DNA of 64,000 nucleotides from Vicinamibacterales bacterium (GTDB lineage Bacteria > Acidobacteriota > Vicinamibacteria > Vicinamibacterales > UBA8438): the NCBI GenBank assembly GCA_958296065.1, contig CATQHX010000074.1:124001-188000 (forward strand), written 5' to 3'. Below are positions 18,662 to 27,603 of this stretch, one piece after another (within the stretch, counting starts at the first letter, position 1; the number at the start of each line of letters is the position of its first letter). The notes beneath the pieces were generated by a model that saw nothing but the letters and a program-made list of their open reading frames with translations, was not told where the DNA came from and made no database searches. The position numbers and the translations under genes are program-made.

Positions 18662-19271
18662 ACCGAGAGCTACGACACCGCCGATCGATTCACGCGCGAT
18701 GTCGCACAGTTTCGGTCTGCGGTCGCCGTTCCTGCCAACAACGAACTCAGGTACGCCGGCCACCACCTGCTTCAGGCGCTCGACGGCCAGGAGAAGATCT
18801 CCAAGCCTGACGGACTGAGATAAAGCCAAGAACCACTGCGAGCGTGCGATGTACGACGCCGCCGAGGCGGGGATCCTGTACGCGATCGACGAGATTGGCC
18901 GCTTTCAGGATGACTACAAGGACATCGTTGTCAGCCGCGTTGTCAAGGACTACCCGAACGTTCGCGCGCTCGCGATCCGAGCGCAGGCGATGCTGGCCCA
19001 GGGCCGGGGCAACCGCGCATCGGCTCAACAACAGACCACCGAGTACATGGAGTTGTTCCGGCAGTTGCGCGATGCGGTCCGCGTGCTCGATGGCAGTCGG
19101 GATGACCTGAACGCGATGATCGATGAAGACCGAGCGAAGGAGCAGACGGAAAGCCGCCGGTTCCTTCTTCAGTTCGTGGCCAGAGTAGTAGGCGGTCTGG
19201 TCGCGGCGATCGGTCTCATCTGGACGATCTGGTACACCCTGTCATCGGGTGACGGCGCGCCGGTCTCGTAG
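18629..19271 (+). pseudogene. Tail-anchored helical protein, one-base frameshift
   Basis: Two frames join into one protein of about 213 residues if the T at 18821 is removed. The first frame ends KISKPDGLR at TAA 18821-18823; the second continues KAKNHCERAMYDAAEAGILY. The protein is largely helical and ends with one membrane segment (VARVVGGLVAAIGLIWTIWY), so it is probably an inner-membrane tail-anchored protein. No family is recognised. It follows the 69-residue gene by 3 bases. The shift may be a true mutation or an assembly error. The second copy at 28653 is cut after ten codons. Confidence 0.6.
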
Positions 19272-19397
19272 GCATCAACGCCATCAGGGTGGGCAGGCGG
19301 TGGCCAAGCGGTCGGGTCGTCTGAAATCGACGCCTCCTGAACGCGACGGCACGGTCGGCAACTCCTCGCGCGGCGACGTCCCCTACAGTAGGAGAGC

Positions 19398-21851
19398 ATG
19401 CCGCTGTCTTCGCAGCTCCGCCTCCTCTGGCGCCGTGCCACGGCCAACCCGGGCCTCATGCTCCTCTCCCTGCTGACGCTCGCCGTCGCCGTCGGCGCGA
19501 CCGTCGCGCTCTTTACCGTCGTCAACGCAGTGCTCCTGCGGCCGCTGCCGTTTCCGGAATCCGAGCGGCTCGTCCTGCTCAGGCACGCGGCCCCACAGCT
19601 GGGGCCGCTCAACGACCTTCCGATGTCGGATGCGCTCCATTTCCTCTACGCCGAGCAGAGCCGCACCCTCGACGGCGTGGTGGGATTCAGCGACGTGGCG
19701 GTCAGCTTCACGGATCCGGACAACCCGCAGCGCGTGTCGGCGGCGAGCGTCACCGCCTCGTTCTTCGATGTGCTGCGGACGCCGCCGCTCCTCGGCCGCC
19801 CGTTCACGGCCGAGGAGGACCGGCCGGGCGCCGCACCGGTGGTCGTGCTCGGCGACGGGTTGTGGAGGAGCCGGTTCGGTGCGGATTCCGGCGTCGTGGG
19901 CCGGGTCGTGGAGATCGATCGCGAGCGCGTCGAGATCGTGGGGGTGATGCCGCCGGGCTTCGCGTTTCCGCGGCCGGAGACCGAACTCTGGCGGCCGATG
20001 GGCCTCGACCCGGAGAACGTACGGCTGGGCTTCTTCGGTTTGAACGGTGTGGGGCGCATAGCGGACGGCGCGTCCCTGGAGCAGGTCCGGGCGGAGCTCG
20101 GCGCCATGCTGTCGAATCTGGAGGAGCTGCTTCCCGACCAGCCGGCCGCGCCGGTCATGGCGAGGGAGTATCGGCCGCTGATCGTGCCCGTTCGGGAGTG
20201 GACGGTCGGCGACGTTGAGGCGACGTTGTGGATCCTGCTGGGCGCGGTCGGGTTCCTGCTGCTGATCGCCTGCGCCAATATCGCCAACCTGTTCCTGGTC
20301 CGCGCCGAGGCGCGTCACGGGGAGGTGGCGATTCGCGCCGCCCTCGGCGAGAGCCGCGCGCGGCTGGTCGCGTCGGTCCTTCTCGAGAGCTTGGCCCTGG
20401 GTGTGGCGGGCGGCCTTGCGGCGCTGCTCCTGGCGTTGGGGGCGGTGCGGGTGCTGGTCCGCTTCGGGCCTCGAGAGCTGCCGCGGCTGGAGGAGGTCTC
20501 GATAGACGCCGGCGTCCTGCTGTTCGGTCTTGCGGTGTCGCTCGCGGCGGGCCTGCTCTTCGGTCTGCTGCCGGCGTGGCGCGCAAGCGCCGTGGCCGCG
20601 TCCGGCCCCATGTCGACGGGTGCTCCCGGTGCCACGAGCGGGCGCGATCAGCAGTTCGTCCGGCGGGGTCTAGTCGTCGTGCAGATCGCGCTGGCCCTGA
20701 CCCTGCTCGTCGGGTCGGGACTGGCCGGGCGCTCGTTCCAGCGGCTGGCGGCGGTCGATCCTGGATTCGACCCGGTCGACGTGCTTACGTTCGCGCTAGC
20801 CCTGCCGGCGCGCGACTACGGCACGCCCGACTCGCGGTTGGTTTTCTATCGACAGATGGTCGACCGCCTGCGTGCCCTGCCCGGCGCCGTTGACGCGGCG
20901 GCCTCGTCGACACTGCCGCTGGACGGTGTGCTGAACAGTGGGAGTCACCGGATCGAGGGTCGGCCGCTGGCCGAGGGAGAGGTGTCGCCGATGTTCGCGG
21001 TGCGGGTAGTGTCGCCCGACTACTTCGACGCGATGCGGATCCAACTCGTCGAGGGGCGCGTGTTCGATCGCCTGGACGAGGAAAGCGGTGCGCCGGTCGT
21101 CATCGTGTCGCGGTCGCTGGCGCAGTCGCACTGGCCGGGCGAGAGCGCGCTGGGCAAAGGGATCCGCATGGGCGCGCCGCCGGGGGCCGAGGGCGAGGCG
21201 TGGTCCCGGATCGTCGGTGTGGTGGATGACGTCCATGAGACAGCGCTGCACGAGGTGCCCCCGGAGATGGCGTACTACGCGGTGTCTGGAGCGGCCTTCG
21301 TCGCGGACGTCCCATGGCCGATGCGCTACGTGGTGCGCGCGCCGAACGCCGCGGCGCTCGCCGGCCCCGTGCGGGAGGCGCTGCGCCGGCTCGATCCCGC
21401 GCTGCCCGTGTTCGGCGTCGAGACGTTCGAGACTCGGGTAGGGCGGGCGCGCGGGACGCGGGCCTTCGTCATGGTCCTGCTGGGCGTCGCGGCCGGACTT
21501 GCGCTGTTGCTCGGCGCGGTCGGTCTGTACGGCGTCGTGTCCTACACCGTCGCGCAACGGCGTTGCGAGATCGCCATCCGCATGGCCGTCGGCGCCCGGG
21601 CGGGTGACGTGCGCCGGCTGGTGCTCGCGGAGGCGGGTGGTCTGGCGCTGGTCGGGGCGATGCTGGGTGTCGGCGCGGCGCTGGCGCTGACCGGGCAGCT
21701 GCGGGCGGTCCTGTTCGAGACGAGCCCGCTCGATCCGGCTGTCTTTCTTGGCGTGTCGGTGTTTCTGGTTTCGGTATGTCTGCTGGCGAGTTGGGTGCCG
21801 GCGCGGCGGGCGACGCGGGTCGAGCCGATAGCGGCGTTGCGGGTCGAGTAG
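19398..21851 (+). CDS. ADOP-family FtsX/MacB-like permease
   Basis: An 817-residue permease. The first helix (MLLSLLTLAVAVGATVALFTVV) is followed by a MacB-type periplasmic domain. A three-helix FtsX block lies around residues 275-395, a second periplasmic domain follows, and a final FtsX block is around 690-810 with the conserved RRCEIAIRMAVGARAGDVRR. This duplicated form is the acidobacterial ADOP family. No ATPase gene is adjacent, which is usual for these permeases. The exported substrate is unknown. It looks intact and is unrelated to the defence genes. Confidence 0.88.
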   Translation: MPLSSQLRLLWRRATANPGLMLLSLLTLAVAVGATVALFTVVNAVLLRPLPFPESERLVLLRHAAPQLGPLNDLPMSDALHFLYAEQSRTLDGVVGFSDVAVSFTDPDNPQRVSAASVTASFFDVLRTPPLLGRPFTAEEDRPGAAPVVVLGDGLWRSRFGADSGVVGRVVEIDRERVEIVGVMPPGFAFPRPETELWRPMGLDPENVRLGFFGLNGVGRIADGASLEQVRAELGAMLSNLEELLPDQPAAPVMAREYRPLIVPVREWTVGDVEATLWILLGAVGFLLLIACANIANLFLVRAEARHGEVAIRAALGESRARLVASVLLESLALGVAGGLAALLLALGAVRVLVRFGPRELPRLEEVSIDAGVLLFGLAVSLAAGLLFGLLPAWRASAVAASGPMSTGAPGATSGRDQQFVRRGLVVVQIALALTLLVGSGLAGRSFQRLAAVDPGFDPVDVLTFALALPARDYGTPDSRLVFYRQMVDRLRALPGAVDAAASSTLPLDGVLNSGSHRIEGRPLAEGEVSPMFAVRVVSPDYFDAMRIQLVEGRVFDRLDEESGAPVVIVSRSLAQSHWPGESALGKGIRMGAPPGAEGEAWSRIVGVVDDVHETALHEVPPEMAYYAVSGAAFVADVPWPMRYVVRAPNAAALAGPVREALRRLDPALPVFGVETFETRVGRARGTRAFVMVLLGVAAGLALLLGAVGLYGVVSYTVAQRRCEIAIRMAVGARAGDVRRLVLAEAGGLALVGAMLGVGAALALTGQLRAVLFETSPLDPAVFLGVSVFLVSVCLLASWVPARRATRVEPIAALRVE

Positions 21852-21987
21852 GTTGCCGATTCGCTCGAGCAGCGAGCGGGCAGGCTGCGTGCCCATGACT
21901 ATTGCCAGTCTGCCACTGGCCGTCGCCGACGATCTTGCGATCCGACCAGTTTCCTGGCTAGATTGGCCGGTAGAAGAGGAGCCGCCG

Positions 21988-22090
21988 ATGCCCGTCGTGA
22001 ACGTCCATGAAGCCAAGACACAACTGTCCCGACTGTTGGCGCGGGTGGAGGCCGGCGAAGAGGTGGTGATCCGGAACCAGAGCGGAGCTT
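21988..22090 (+). pseudogene. Phd/YefM-type antitoxin, truncated
   Basis: The frame starts MPVVNVHEAKTQLSRLLARV after an AGAGGAG-like ribosome site and continues EAGEEVVIRNQSG. This is a clear Phd/YefM N-terminus. The homology then stops in arginine-rich sequence, where the minus-strand VapC begins. The toxin-binding tail and the partner toxin are missing. Confidence 0.6.
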
Positions 22091-22125
22091 CCAGCGCTCG
22101 ACCGCGGCGGCAGGTCAGGCGCGGT

Positions 22126-22566
22126 TCACACGGGAATGGTCTCGACCCAGTCTCGTTCCGCCTCCGCGAGGAGGTCCGCCATTCCCGTGTCGAATGTGGC
22201 GAGCCGGCCGCCGCGTTGCGCTGCGAGTCCAAGCAGCACGGCATCGGTGATCTGGCGATAGCCCTGAATGCGCGAGAGGATTCCGGGCGGCAGCGCCGTG
22301 ACGGAGTGCTCCATCGCCCAGAACGCATGCGACTCCAGCCGCCTGAGACGGCCCAGCAGCGCTATCGCGTCGAAGACGGTCACGGACCGCTTGACGGCCG
22401 ACGGGTTGCACGACACGCGCACGAATCCGGCTTCGGTCAGCGCGCAGGTAGCCCAGCCGTTTCCGCGGACTCCGGCGAACCAGGACCTCGCCGCGTTGTG
22501 GTGCACGTGGTGGGGCCACGTCAGCGCGATGAGCACGTTGACGTCGAGCAATCGAGTCACGGCCAC
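22126..22566 (-). CDS. vapC: PIN-domain toxin (VapC)
   Basis: A 146-residue PIN protein. It starts with LLDVNVLIALTWPHH, has TEAGFVRVSCN in the middle and ITDAVLLGLAAQRGGRLATFD at the C-terminal acidic cluster. This variant (DVNVL and a TF[D] ending) is common among VapCs of Gram-negative bacteria and actinobacteria. The start is GTG at 22566, or GTG at 22560, which would overlap the antitoxin stop. The gene is complete and lies downstream of its antitoxin. Confidence 0.85.
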   Translation of the reverse strand: MAVTRLLDVNVLIALTWPHHVHHNAARSWFAGVRGNGWATCALTEAGFVRVSCNPSAVKRSVTVFDAIALLGRLRRLESHAFWAMEHSVTALPPGILSRIQGYRQITDAVLLGLAAQRGGRLATFDTGMADLLAEAERDWVETIPV

Positions 22567-22787
22567 TCGTCGAGCGCCCTCTGAACGTCCTCGCTGGTAA
22601 TCGGTGGTGCATCGGGCGAAACCCGGAAGACCGGCACGCCGTCGTCCTCGTGGCCGGCTACGCTGGTCCCTCGGAAGCCGCGCCGGGCCAGGTCCGACAC
22701 CGCGGTTCCGAGGCTGACGCCGCGCCGGCCGGCCAGAGCTCGAGCGACGGCCAGTACGTCATCGTCAATCGTCACCGTGGTCCGCAT
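22557..22787 (-). CDS. vapB: VapB-type antitoxin
   Basis: A 76-residue protein beginning MRTTVTIDDDVLAVARALAG, a ribbon-helix-helix DNA-binding fold. The tail (SPDAPPITSEDVQRALDEWP) is the toxin-masking segment. It overlaps the toxin start by 10 bases. Confidence 0.85.
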   Translation of the reverse strand: MRTTVTIDDDVLAVARALAGRRGVSLGTAVSDLARRGFRGTSVAGHEDDGVPVFRVSPDAPPITSEDVQRALDEWP

Positions 22788-22793
22788 GGCGTC

Positions 22794-22799
22794 ATCATA
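22794..22799 (-). promoter_or_regulatory. -10 element of vapBC, probably leaderless
   Basis: TATGAT on the minus strand lies only 6 bases before the vapB ATG. GATGACG and TGACGTGATG repeats around it could be the VapB operator. The short distance suggests a leaderless message. Confidence 0.45.
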
Positions 22800-22823
22800 G
22801 CATCACGTCATCTATCGGCCCGA

Positions 22824-22875
22824 ATGTTCGACACCAGAGACCAGATTCTGAATCAGTTGCGCGCCGGCGAGGCCG
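22824..22875 (+). pseudogene. 5' fragment of an AlbA_2-type gene
   Basis: It reads MFDTRDQILNQLRAGE, the N-terminus of an AlbA_2 protein related to those at 24736 and 47084, and then ends. The same 5' fragment recurs at 28261, nearly identical over about 48 bases. Confidence 0.6.
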
Positions 22876-22910
22876 CCTCGAGTTCAAGGACGGAGCTCCT
22901 TCTTGACCCA

Positions 22911-23588
22911 TCAGTAACCCGGACCGTGCCGGTCTTCAGTGGGCTCCACGGAGACTCCGAGCAGGTTGCCGATTCGCCCGAGCAGCAAGCGGGTCCACTC
23001 GGGCGTCTTCGGGCTCACCTGTTCGATTGCGTGCCGTTTCAGGACGGCGATCCGCCGGTACGTCGTACCGCTGTTGTCGTACAGGTCGATCCGGGTGAAG
23101 GCGTGAGCTGTTCGCGCCAGGTTCTCCTGGGCGTTGTGCCACCGTCGTCGGATGTCCTCCGCGTCGACGGCATGGCCGGTGTTCTCCTTCACGCGTCTCT
23201 TGACTCGGGCGACGTTGATCTGCGGGTGTCTGGTCCCGATGAAGACGGCGTGGACGTCGTATCCTTCGCGCGCCGCTCGCTCGACGAGCCTGGGTCGTGA
23301 CCGTCCCGAGTAGGTGCTTTCGAACCCGAAGCTCTCGCTGCTGGCGAGGTGATCGCGGAGAGCCCGGTTGACGCACCGTGCCGCCTGGATCTGGTTGTGG
23401 CGATCGTTCCAATCGCCCAGGCTGTTGGCGATCGAGTCGGCGTCGTAGAAGGCCGTCGGCAGTTCGTCTTCGTGCTTGCTACACCAAGTCGACTTTCCGG
23501 CTCCGTTCGTGCCGATGACGATCGTCAGCTTCGGGCGGTGGTCGCGTCGGGGCCCTTCGCCCTTCGTTTGGCTGTCGGTCTCGGCCAT
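22911..23588 (-). CDS. Zeta-toxin-like P-loop kinase
   Basis: A 225-residue protein. The Walker A motif is IGTNGAGKSTWC near residue 27, followed by FYDADSIANSLGDWN and GFESTYSG, as in zeta toxins and related AAA kinases. The later RVKRRVKENTGHAV and RRRWHNAQENL segments fit the lid and substrate region. Zeta toxins phosphorylate cell-wall sugar nucleotides; some relatives have other targets. The start at 23588 is chosen because the P-loop lies at the usual distance. It overlaps the upstream small gene by 64 bases, a typical toxin-antitoxin arrangement. Confidence 0.7.
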   Translation of the reverse strand: MAETDSQTKGEGPRRDHRPKLTIVIGTNGAGKSTWCSKHEDELPTAFYDADSIANSLGDWNDRHNQIQAARCVNRALRDHLASSESFGFESTYSGRSRPRLVERAAREGYDVHAVFIGTRHPQINVARVKRRVKENTGHAVDAEDIRRRWHNAQENLARTAHAFTRIDLYDNSGTTYRRIAVLKRHAIEQVSPKTPEWTRLLLGRIGNLLGVSVEPTEDRHGPGY

Positions 23589-23839
23589 ACCGGGTACTCG
23601 TCGTGCCTCGGGCTGTCGGCGGGGAAGGTCTCCTCGGCGCCGTCCGGCCATACGCGGGTGACCTGTCCCGTCGCGAGCTCGTGGCGGTCGAACACGCCGG
23701 TCGGCGTCTCGGAGATGATGAACCTGTCGTCGTCGCTGGCGTACACGCACGACTTTCCCTGGGAGAAGCACATTTCTCGTGCGTCCTCGGTGGCCAGCAT
23801 GGTCATCGTCCCTTCGATCTGGTCAGCGTCCGCCTTCAT
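23525..23839 (-). CDS. Probable antitoxin of the zeta-like kinase
   Basis: A 104-residue protein with an acidic N-terminal half (LATEDAREMCFSQGKSCVYA) and a short beta-rich middle (RFIISETPTGVFDRHELATG). It has no known DNA-binding motif. It precedes and overlaps the kinase gene, so by position it is the antitoxin. I recognise the pairing, not a named family. Confidence 0.5.
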   Translation of the reverse strand: MKADADQIEGTMTMLATEDAREMCFSQGKSCVYASDDDRFIISETPTGVFDRHELATGQVTRVWPDGAEETFPADSPRHDEYPVWPRPTAKRRAKGPDATTARS

Positions 23840-23939
23840 CTCGCTCTCCCGGCCGGGCTGGGCGCTCCCTGAGACAGAGTTGCACGTGAGGCGCCCGACG
23901 GTCCTGCCTTCTCTGCATTCTAGAGTACGAGAGCGGAGG

Positions 23940-24197
23940 CTACTCGCGCTGCGCTTTGGCGGTGGCGTTCTGCATCCGGTCCGCCGGCAACGCCAAAATC
24001 ACCGAGCGCAGGAAGCGGTTCACCGCTTCGGACGTGTCGAATACCGCGGCGACATCCGGTTCGAGGACGACAGCGACAGTCGTGCCGCTCATGCGGGGTG
24101 AGAACCTGTTCGGCCGGCTCTGTGTGTAGTCGAGATCGTACTCGGCCCGAAGGTCGTCCGATGCGTCAGAGTTCGCCGATGCCTTGTTCGTAGTCAT
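23940..24197 (-). CDS. brnA: BrnA-type antitoxin
   Basis: An 85-residue protein. It contains YDLDYTQSRPNRFSPRM, then VVLEPDVAAVFDTSEAVNRF and a final helix, as in BrnA antitoxins (ribbon-helix-helix). The ATG at 24197 overlaps the end of the toxin remnant upstream. The antitoxin looks intact although its toxin is broken. Confidence 0.75.
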   Translation of the reverse strand: MTTNKASANSDASDDLRAEYDLDYTQSRPNRFSPRMSGTTVAVVLEPDVAAVFDTSEAVNRFLRSVILALPADRMQNATAKAQRE

Positions 24198-24357
24198 GTC
24201 GTTCACGCTTCGTCGCGGCGCGGGCGCTGATGATCCGAACCCTGCCGCCGCGCTCGGTGAAGCTGACGATCAGCAAACCGCTGTCCCATCGAATGTCCGA
24301 CGATGATCTCACGAGACTCGTCTGCCGAGTGGTCCGGGTCGTCGAAGATCCACACTA
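24166..24357 (-). pseudogene. brnT: BrnT toxin, 5'-truncated and frameshifted
   Basis: One frame reads FDDPDHSADESREIIVGHS. Another, shifted near 24285, reads LLIVSFTERGGRVRIISARA and KRERHDYEQGIGEL. Joined they match the middle and end of BrnT, an RNase-like toxin. The first half is missing. BrnT normally precedes BrnA with a small overlap, as here. Confidence 0.65.
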
Positions 24358-24510
24358 TCTGGAGCGTATCACGCGAACGCGGCGCTCTCCCTCCTGACGA
24401 ATCGGCTACGCGTGTCGGGGCTGCGCCGAGGAGCGCGGCCGCCGGCGAGTCGGCCCAGATGGAGTGCATCGAGCAGGCGAGGCTTGCGGTCGAGGGCCCT
24501 TGCGATGCCC

Positions 24511-24669
24511 GACTACAATAGGCCGCCGTGGACTCCAACTCGACGGCGGCGCGCTCAGGCACGGGCTTCCGCGTGCCGGCATGCTCGCCACCGTCCGCAA
24601 CCGGCGCGGCGTGGTCGCGGCGGTCGAGCCCTTCGACGGCGAGACGGGGCGCCTCCACCTCGTACATCT
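24511..24669 (+). pseudogene. 5' end of a DrmD-like helicase gene (copy 1)
   Basis: The promoter-like CGACTACAATAG and the codons for AGMLATVRNRRGVVAAVEPF match the start of the helicase at 37960. Homology stops near 24669. The next bases (CGATGGACGGAAGG) match the DNA just after the methylase stop at 47018. The body of the helicase and the whole methylase are thus deleted. The start codon region is also altered. Confidence 0.85.
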
Positions 24670-24735
24670 CGATGGACGGAAGGCTCGCGGACCAACGGCC
24701 TCGTCACGCAACCGGCCGAACCGAGGCTTGAACCG

Positions 24736-25968
24736 ATGTTCGACACCACCGAGCAGATTCTGGACCAGCTCCGCGCCGGCGAAGATGGCAGGGTCGAGTT
24801 CAAGGAGGTGCGTCTCGGAGCCCGCGGCGTGCTCTCGCCCGATACCGAAGCGCTCGCGGGCGAGCTGGTCGCGTTCGCGAACGCCGCGGGCGGCGGCGTA
24901 TTTCTCGGGGTCGCGGATTCCGGCGCCGTGGCGGGGATTGCGATATCGCACGTCGACGCGGTCGAGCGCTGGATCGTCAACGTCGCCACGCACAATTGCG
25001 AGCCGCCGATTCGACCTGTCCTGCGCAAGATCCTGCTCCCCGACGCGGCCGGAGACGACCGGCAGGTGCTCCTGGCCGAGGTTCCGCGCGGGCTCTACGT
25101 CCACCGGACGTCGGGCGGACGCTACTACGTGCGCGTCGGTTCCACGAAGCGCGACCTCACGCCTCCCGAACGGGCCCGGCTGTTCCAGGAGCGGGGCCGC
25201 GAGTACGTGTTCGACGAACAGGCCGTGCTCACGGCAGCCGTCGACGACCTCAACCGCCACCGCCTCGAAGCGTTCTTCGGGCGCTCGCCGACGATCCCCT
25301 GGCTCGACCTGCTCCGCAACACGCGGGTGACCTTCCGGGACGAGAACGGCGTCGACCGCCCCACCGTCGCCGGCCTGCTGACCTTCGGCACCGAACCAGC
25401 CGATTTCCTGCCCTCCGCTTCCATCGAAGCCGCCTGTTATCGGGGCGAGCGGTTGTCGTCCGACGACCTCGTTCACGCCGAGCGGCTTGCCGGGCCGGTG
25501 TCCGACCAGATCGACGCGGGGATCGCCTTCGTCGCGCAGTTCATGCAGCCGCCGCCGAACACCCGATCGAGCGCTGGCGGCGCCGATGCACGGTACGACC
25601 TCGAAGTCGTCGACGAAGCGATCGTCAACGCCGTCGCCCACCGCGACTGCGCCATCTCCGGATCGAAGATCCGCCTGTTCCTGTTCGCCGATCGGCTGGA
25701 GCTCTACAGCCCGGGCAAGCTGCCCAACACCATCACGCTCGACGAGATGCCCTACCGCACGTTTACGCGCAACCAGCTCCTGGTGAGCTTCCTGTCCAGA
25801 ATCCGGAGCAAGCGCACCGGGCAGGTGTTCCTCGAGTCCCGCGGCGAGGGGGTGCGCAAGATCCTCCAGGACGGCGAGGCGCACTCCGGCCGGCGGCCGA
25901 CGTACGAGCTGTTCGGCGACGAACTGCGGTTGACGTTGTGGGCGAAGAGCTCGACGCGAACCGCCTGA
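24736..25968 (+). CDS. AlbA_2 (Schlafen-like) ATP-binding protein, copy 1
   Basis: A 410-residue protein. The N-terminal AlbA_2 domain includes EFKEVRLGARG and AGELVAFANAAGGGVFLGVA at about residues 18-60. A central region follows, then a GHKL-like C-terminal domain (VVDEAIVNAVAHRDCAISGS near residue 296). Proteins of this layout are often called ATP-dependent regulators or putative transcriptional regulators; AlbA_2 domains also occur in nucleases. The ATG at 24736 matches the start in copy 2. This copy is intact. It ends 58 bases from the end of the convergent DUF4143 ATPase. Confidence 0.8.
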   Translation: MFDTTEQILDQLRAGEDGRVEFKEVRLGARGVLSPDTEALAGELVAFANAAGGGVFLGVADSGAVAGIAISHVDAVERWIVNVATHNCEPPIRPVLRKILLPDAAGDDRQVLLAEVPRGLYVHRTSGGRYYVRVGSTKRDLTPPERARLFQERGREYVFDEQAVLTAAVDDLNRHRLEAFFGRSPTIPWLDLLRNTRVTFRDENGVDRPTVAGLLTFGTEPADFLPSASIEAACYRGERLSSDDLVHAERLAGPVSDQIDAGIAFVAQFMQPPPNTRSSAGGADARYDLEVVDEAIVNAVAHRDCAISGSKIRLFLFADRLELYSPGKLPNTITLDEMPYRTFTRNQLLVSFLSRIRSKRTGQVFLESRGEGVRKILQDGEAHSGRRPTYELFGDELRLTLWAKSSTRTA

Positions 25969-26026
25969 AGGCCCGTCGCGTGTCGGATTATCGTCGAGCA
26001 CTCGCGCCATCGACGGCGACACGCCG

Positions 26027-27364
26027 TCACCGTGCACCCTCCAGCAGCCACTCGCAGGCGCCATGCATCTCCACGCCGGCCGGCGGTTCGGTGGGCAGGC
26101 CGTCCTGCGTCAACGTCAGCAGCCGACGGCGGGCGCGCGGGAACAGCTTGCCGGCCGCGGCGAGCGCCCGGCATTCGCGCGTCGCGGTGGCGGGGTCCGA
26201 GAGGTCGGCGCAGACCTGGAGCAGTTCGGTTGCGCCGGCCGCGTCCCGGGCGAGGAAGTCGACCTCGTTGCCTTCGGGGGTCCGCACGTAGGTCACCTCG
26301 CAGCCCCGGCGCTCGAGCTCCAGGAGAACTGCCGTCTCCAGCGCGTGGCCCAGGTTGGCCCGGCCGGTTCGGTCGAAGACCGGGATCAACCCCGGGTCGA
26401 CCGGATACGCCTTGCGTGGATTGACCATACGCTGACGTTCCGACGCCGATTCCATCCACACGATCCGCACGAGGAAACAGTCTTCCAGGTACCCGAGGAA
26501 GTGGTGCAACGTGTCCTTGGCGATAGGGATACCCTGCGACTTCAATGCCGCGTGGAACTTCTCGATGCTGAACATCCCACCGGCGTTGCCGAGCAGATGA
26601 CGCACGAGCCAACGCAGCGACGTCACGTTGCGCACGTCGTGACGCTCGATCACGTCGCGCAGCATCGCCACGTCGACGTAGTCGCGCAGAAGCTGATGTC
26701 GCGACGGCGCGTCGAGCCCTTGCGCCTCGGGAAAGCCGCCGGTCCCGAGCCAGTCGAGGAGGGCGCGTTCGAGCCGCGTCCGTTCCCGGCCCGTAAGGAC
26801 GGTTGCATCGTCCGGAAGCGCCCGTCCCTGGTGGCGAAGCGCTTCGTCGAAACTGAAGGGGTGAATCAGCACCCGCCACCCGCGGCCCCGGAGCGCCGTC
26901 GCGACCTCTCGCGACAGGAGCGCGGCGGACGAGCCGGTGACGATCACCTCCGTGCATTCGGTGTCGAGGAGCCGCCGCACGAAACGTTCCCAGCCGGGGA
27001 CGACCTGGATTTCGTCGAAGTGCCAGACTACCGGCGCGGCGTCATCCGCGTCCGGGAAGGCGCGGCCGTATTCGGACACGAGCAGGTCGAGGTCGGCGGC
27101 GTCGAGGTCGGCAAGCCGCTCGTCCTCGAACGAGATGTAGGGCAACTGCTGCCGGGGAACACCCTGCTCGATGCCGTCCTGCCGGAGCTGGTGCAGAAAC
27201 GTCGTCTTGCCGGCCCGGCGCATCCCCACGACCGCGGTCGCCTTGCCGGGAAACCGCACCCTGCCGAAAACGCGGCGCCGTGTGAGCCTGGGCAGCGGCT
27301 TCCGCAGCGAGTCGGCGAGCTGCTCTCTGAACGCCTGTCGCAGGCGAGGGTACTTTGCGTCCAT
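26027..27364 (-). CDS. AAA ATPase with DUF4143, copy 1
   Basis: A 445-residue protein. Walker A is VVGMRRAGKTTFLHQL near residue 46; Walker B is VVWHFDEIQVVPGWERFV, followed by VIVTGSSAALLSREVATAL. The C-terminal DUF4143 region includes YLEDCFLVRIV and RKAYPVDPGLIPVF, then an endonuclease-like EVTYVRTPEGNEVDFLARD. Such ATPases are cytoplasmic and common near mobile or defence genes; their substrate is unclear. It is divergent from the remnant of the large helicase at 27451, and a broken second copy lies at 61995-62746. The GHALETA region and all motifs are intact. Confidence 0.83.
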   Translation of the reverse strand: MDAKYPRLRQAFREQLADSLRKPLPRLTRRRVFGRVRFPGKATAVVGMRRAGKTTFLHQLRQDGIEQGVPRQQLPYISFEDERLADLDAADLDLLVSEYGRAFPDADDAAPVVWHFDEIQVVPGWERFVRRLLDTECTEVIVTGSSAALLSREVATALRGRGWRVLIHPFSFDEALRHQGRALPDDATVLTGRERTRLERALLDWLGTGGFPEAQGLDAPSRHQLLRDYVDVAMLRDVIERHDVRNVTSLRWLVRHLLGNAGGMFSIEKFHAALKSQGIPIAKDTLHHFLGYLEDCFLVRIVWMESASERQRMVNPRKAYPVDPGLIPVFDRTGRANLGHALETAVLLELERRGCEVTYVRTPEGNEVDFLARDAAGATELLQVCADLSDPATATRECRALAAAGKLFPRARRRLLTLTQDGLPTEPPAGVEMHGACEWLLEGAR

Positions 27365-27395
27365 CGCCGATTGTCCTCTCTGGAAGGTGAAGTAC

Positions 27396-27424
27396 CCATG
27401 ATAATATCCGTTTGAAAAGGATAA
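27396..27424. promoter_or_regulatory. AT-rich divergent promoter region
   Basis: A rare AT-rich patch (GATAATATCCGTTTGAAAAG and onward) lies between the divergent ATPase and helicase starts. ATATCC and GGATAA form an imperfect dyad, and TATTAT on the minus strand is a good -10 for the ATPase. A shared operator is plausible. Confidence 0.45.
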
Positions 27425-27450
27425 ATCCTGGGCTCAAGGCCATTCGCCCG

Positions 27451-27534
27451 ATGGCGCTGAACCCGACCGCCTACACCGAACACGTCGTCCGCAGCTTCCT
27501 GCGCTACCAGCTCACGGCGTATCCGTTCGATCCT
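27451..27534 (+). pseudogene. N-terminal fragment of the large DEAD-box helicase (copy 1)
   Basis: The codons for MALNPTAYTEHVVRSFLRYQ and LTAYPF are nearly identical to the start of the helicase at 63214. Homology ends at TATCCGTTCG. The frame then runs on by chance into the AbrB antitoxin that starts at 27604. Confidence 0.85.
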
Positions 27535-27603
27535 CCCGAGGGGTTGACTTACCAGGGTAATGACAGTGACGATGCTGTGGCGCACCGAGCAGGGAGCAGG
27601 CAC

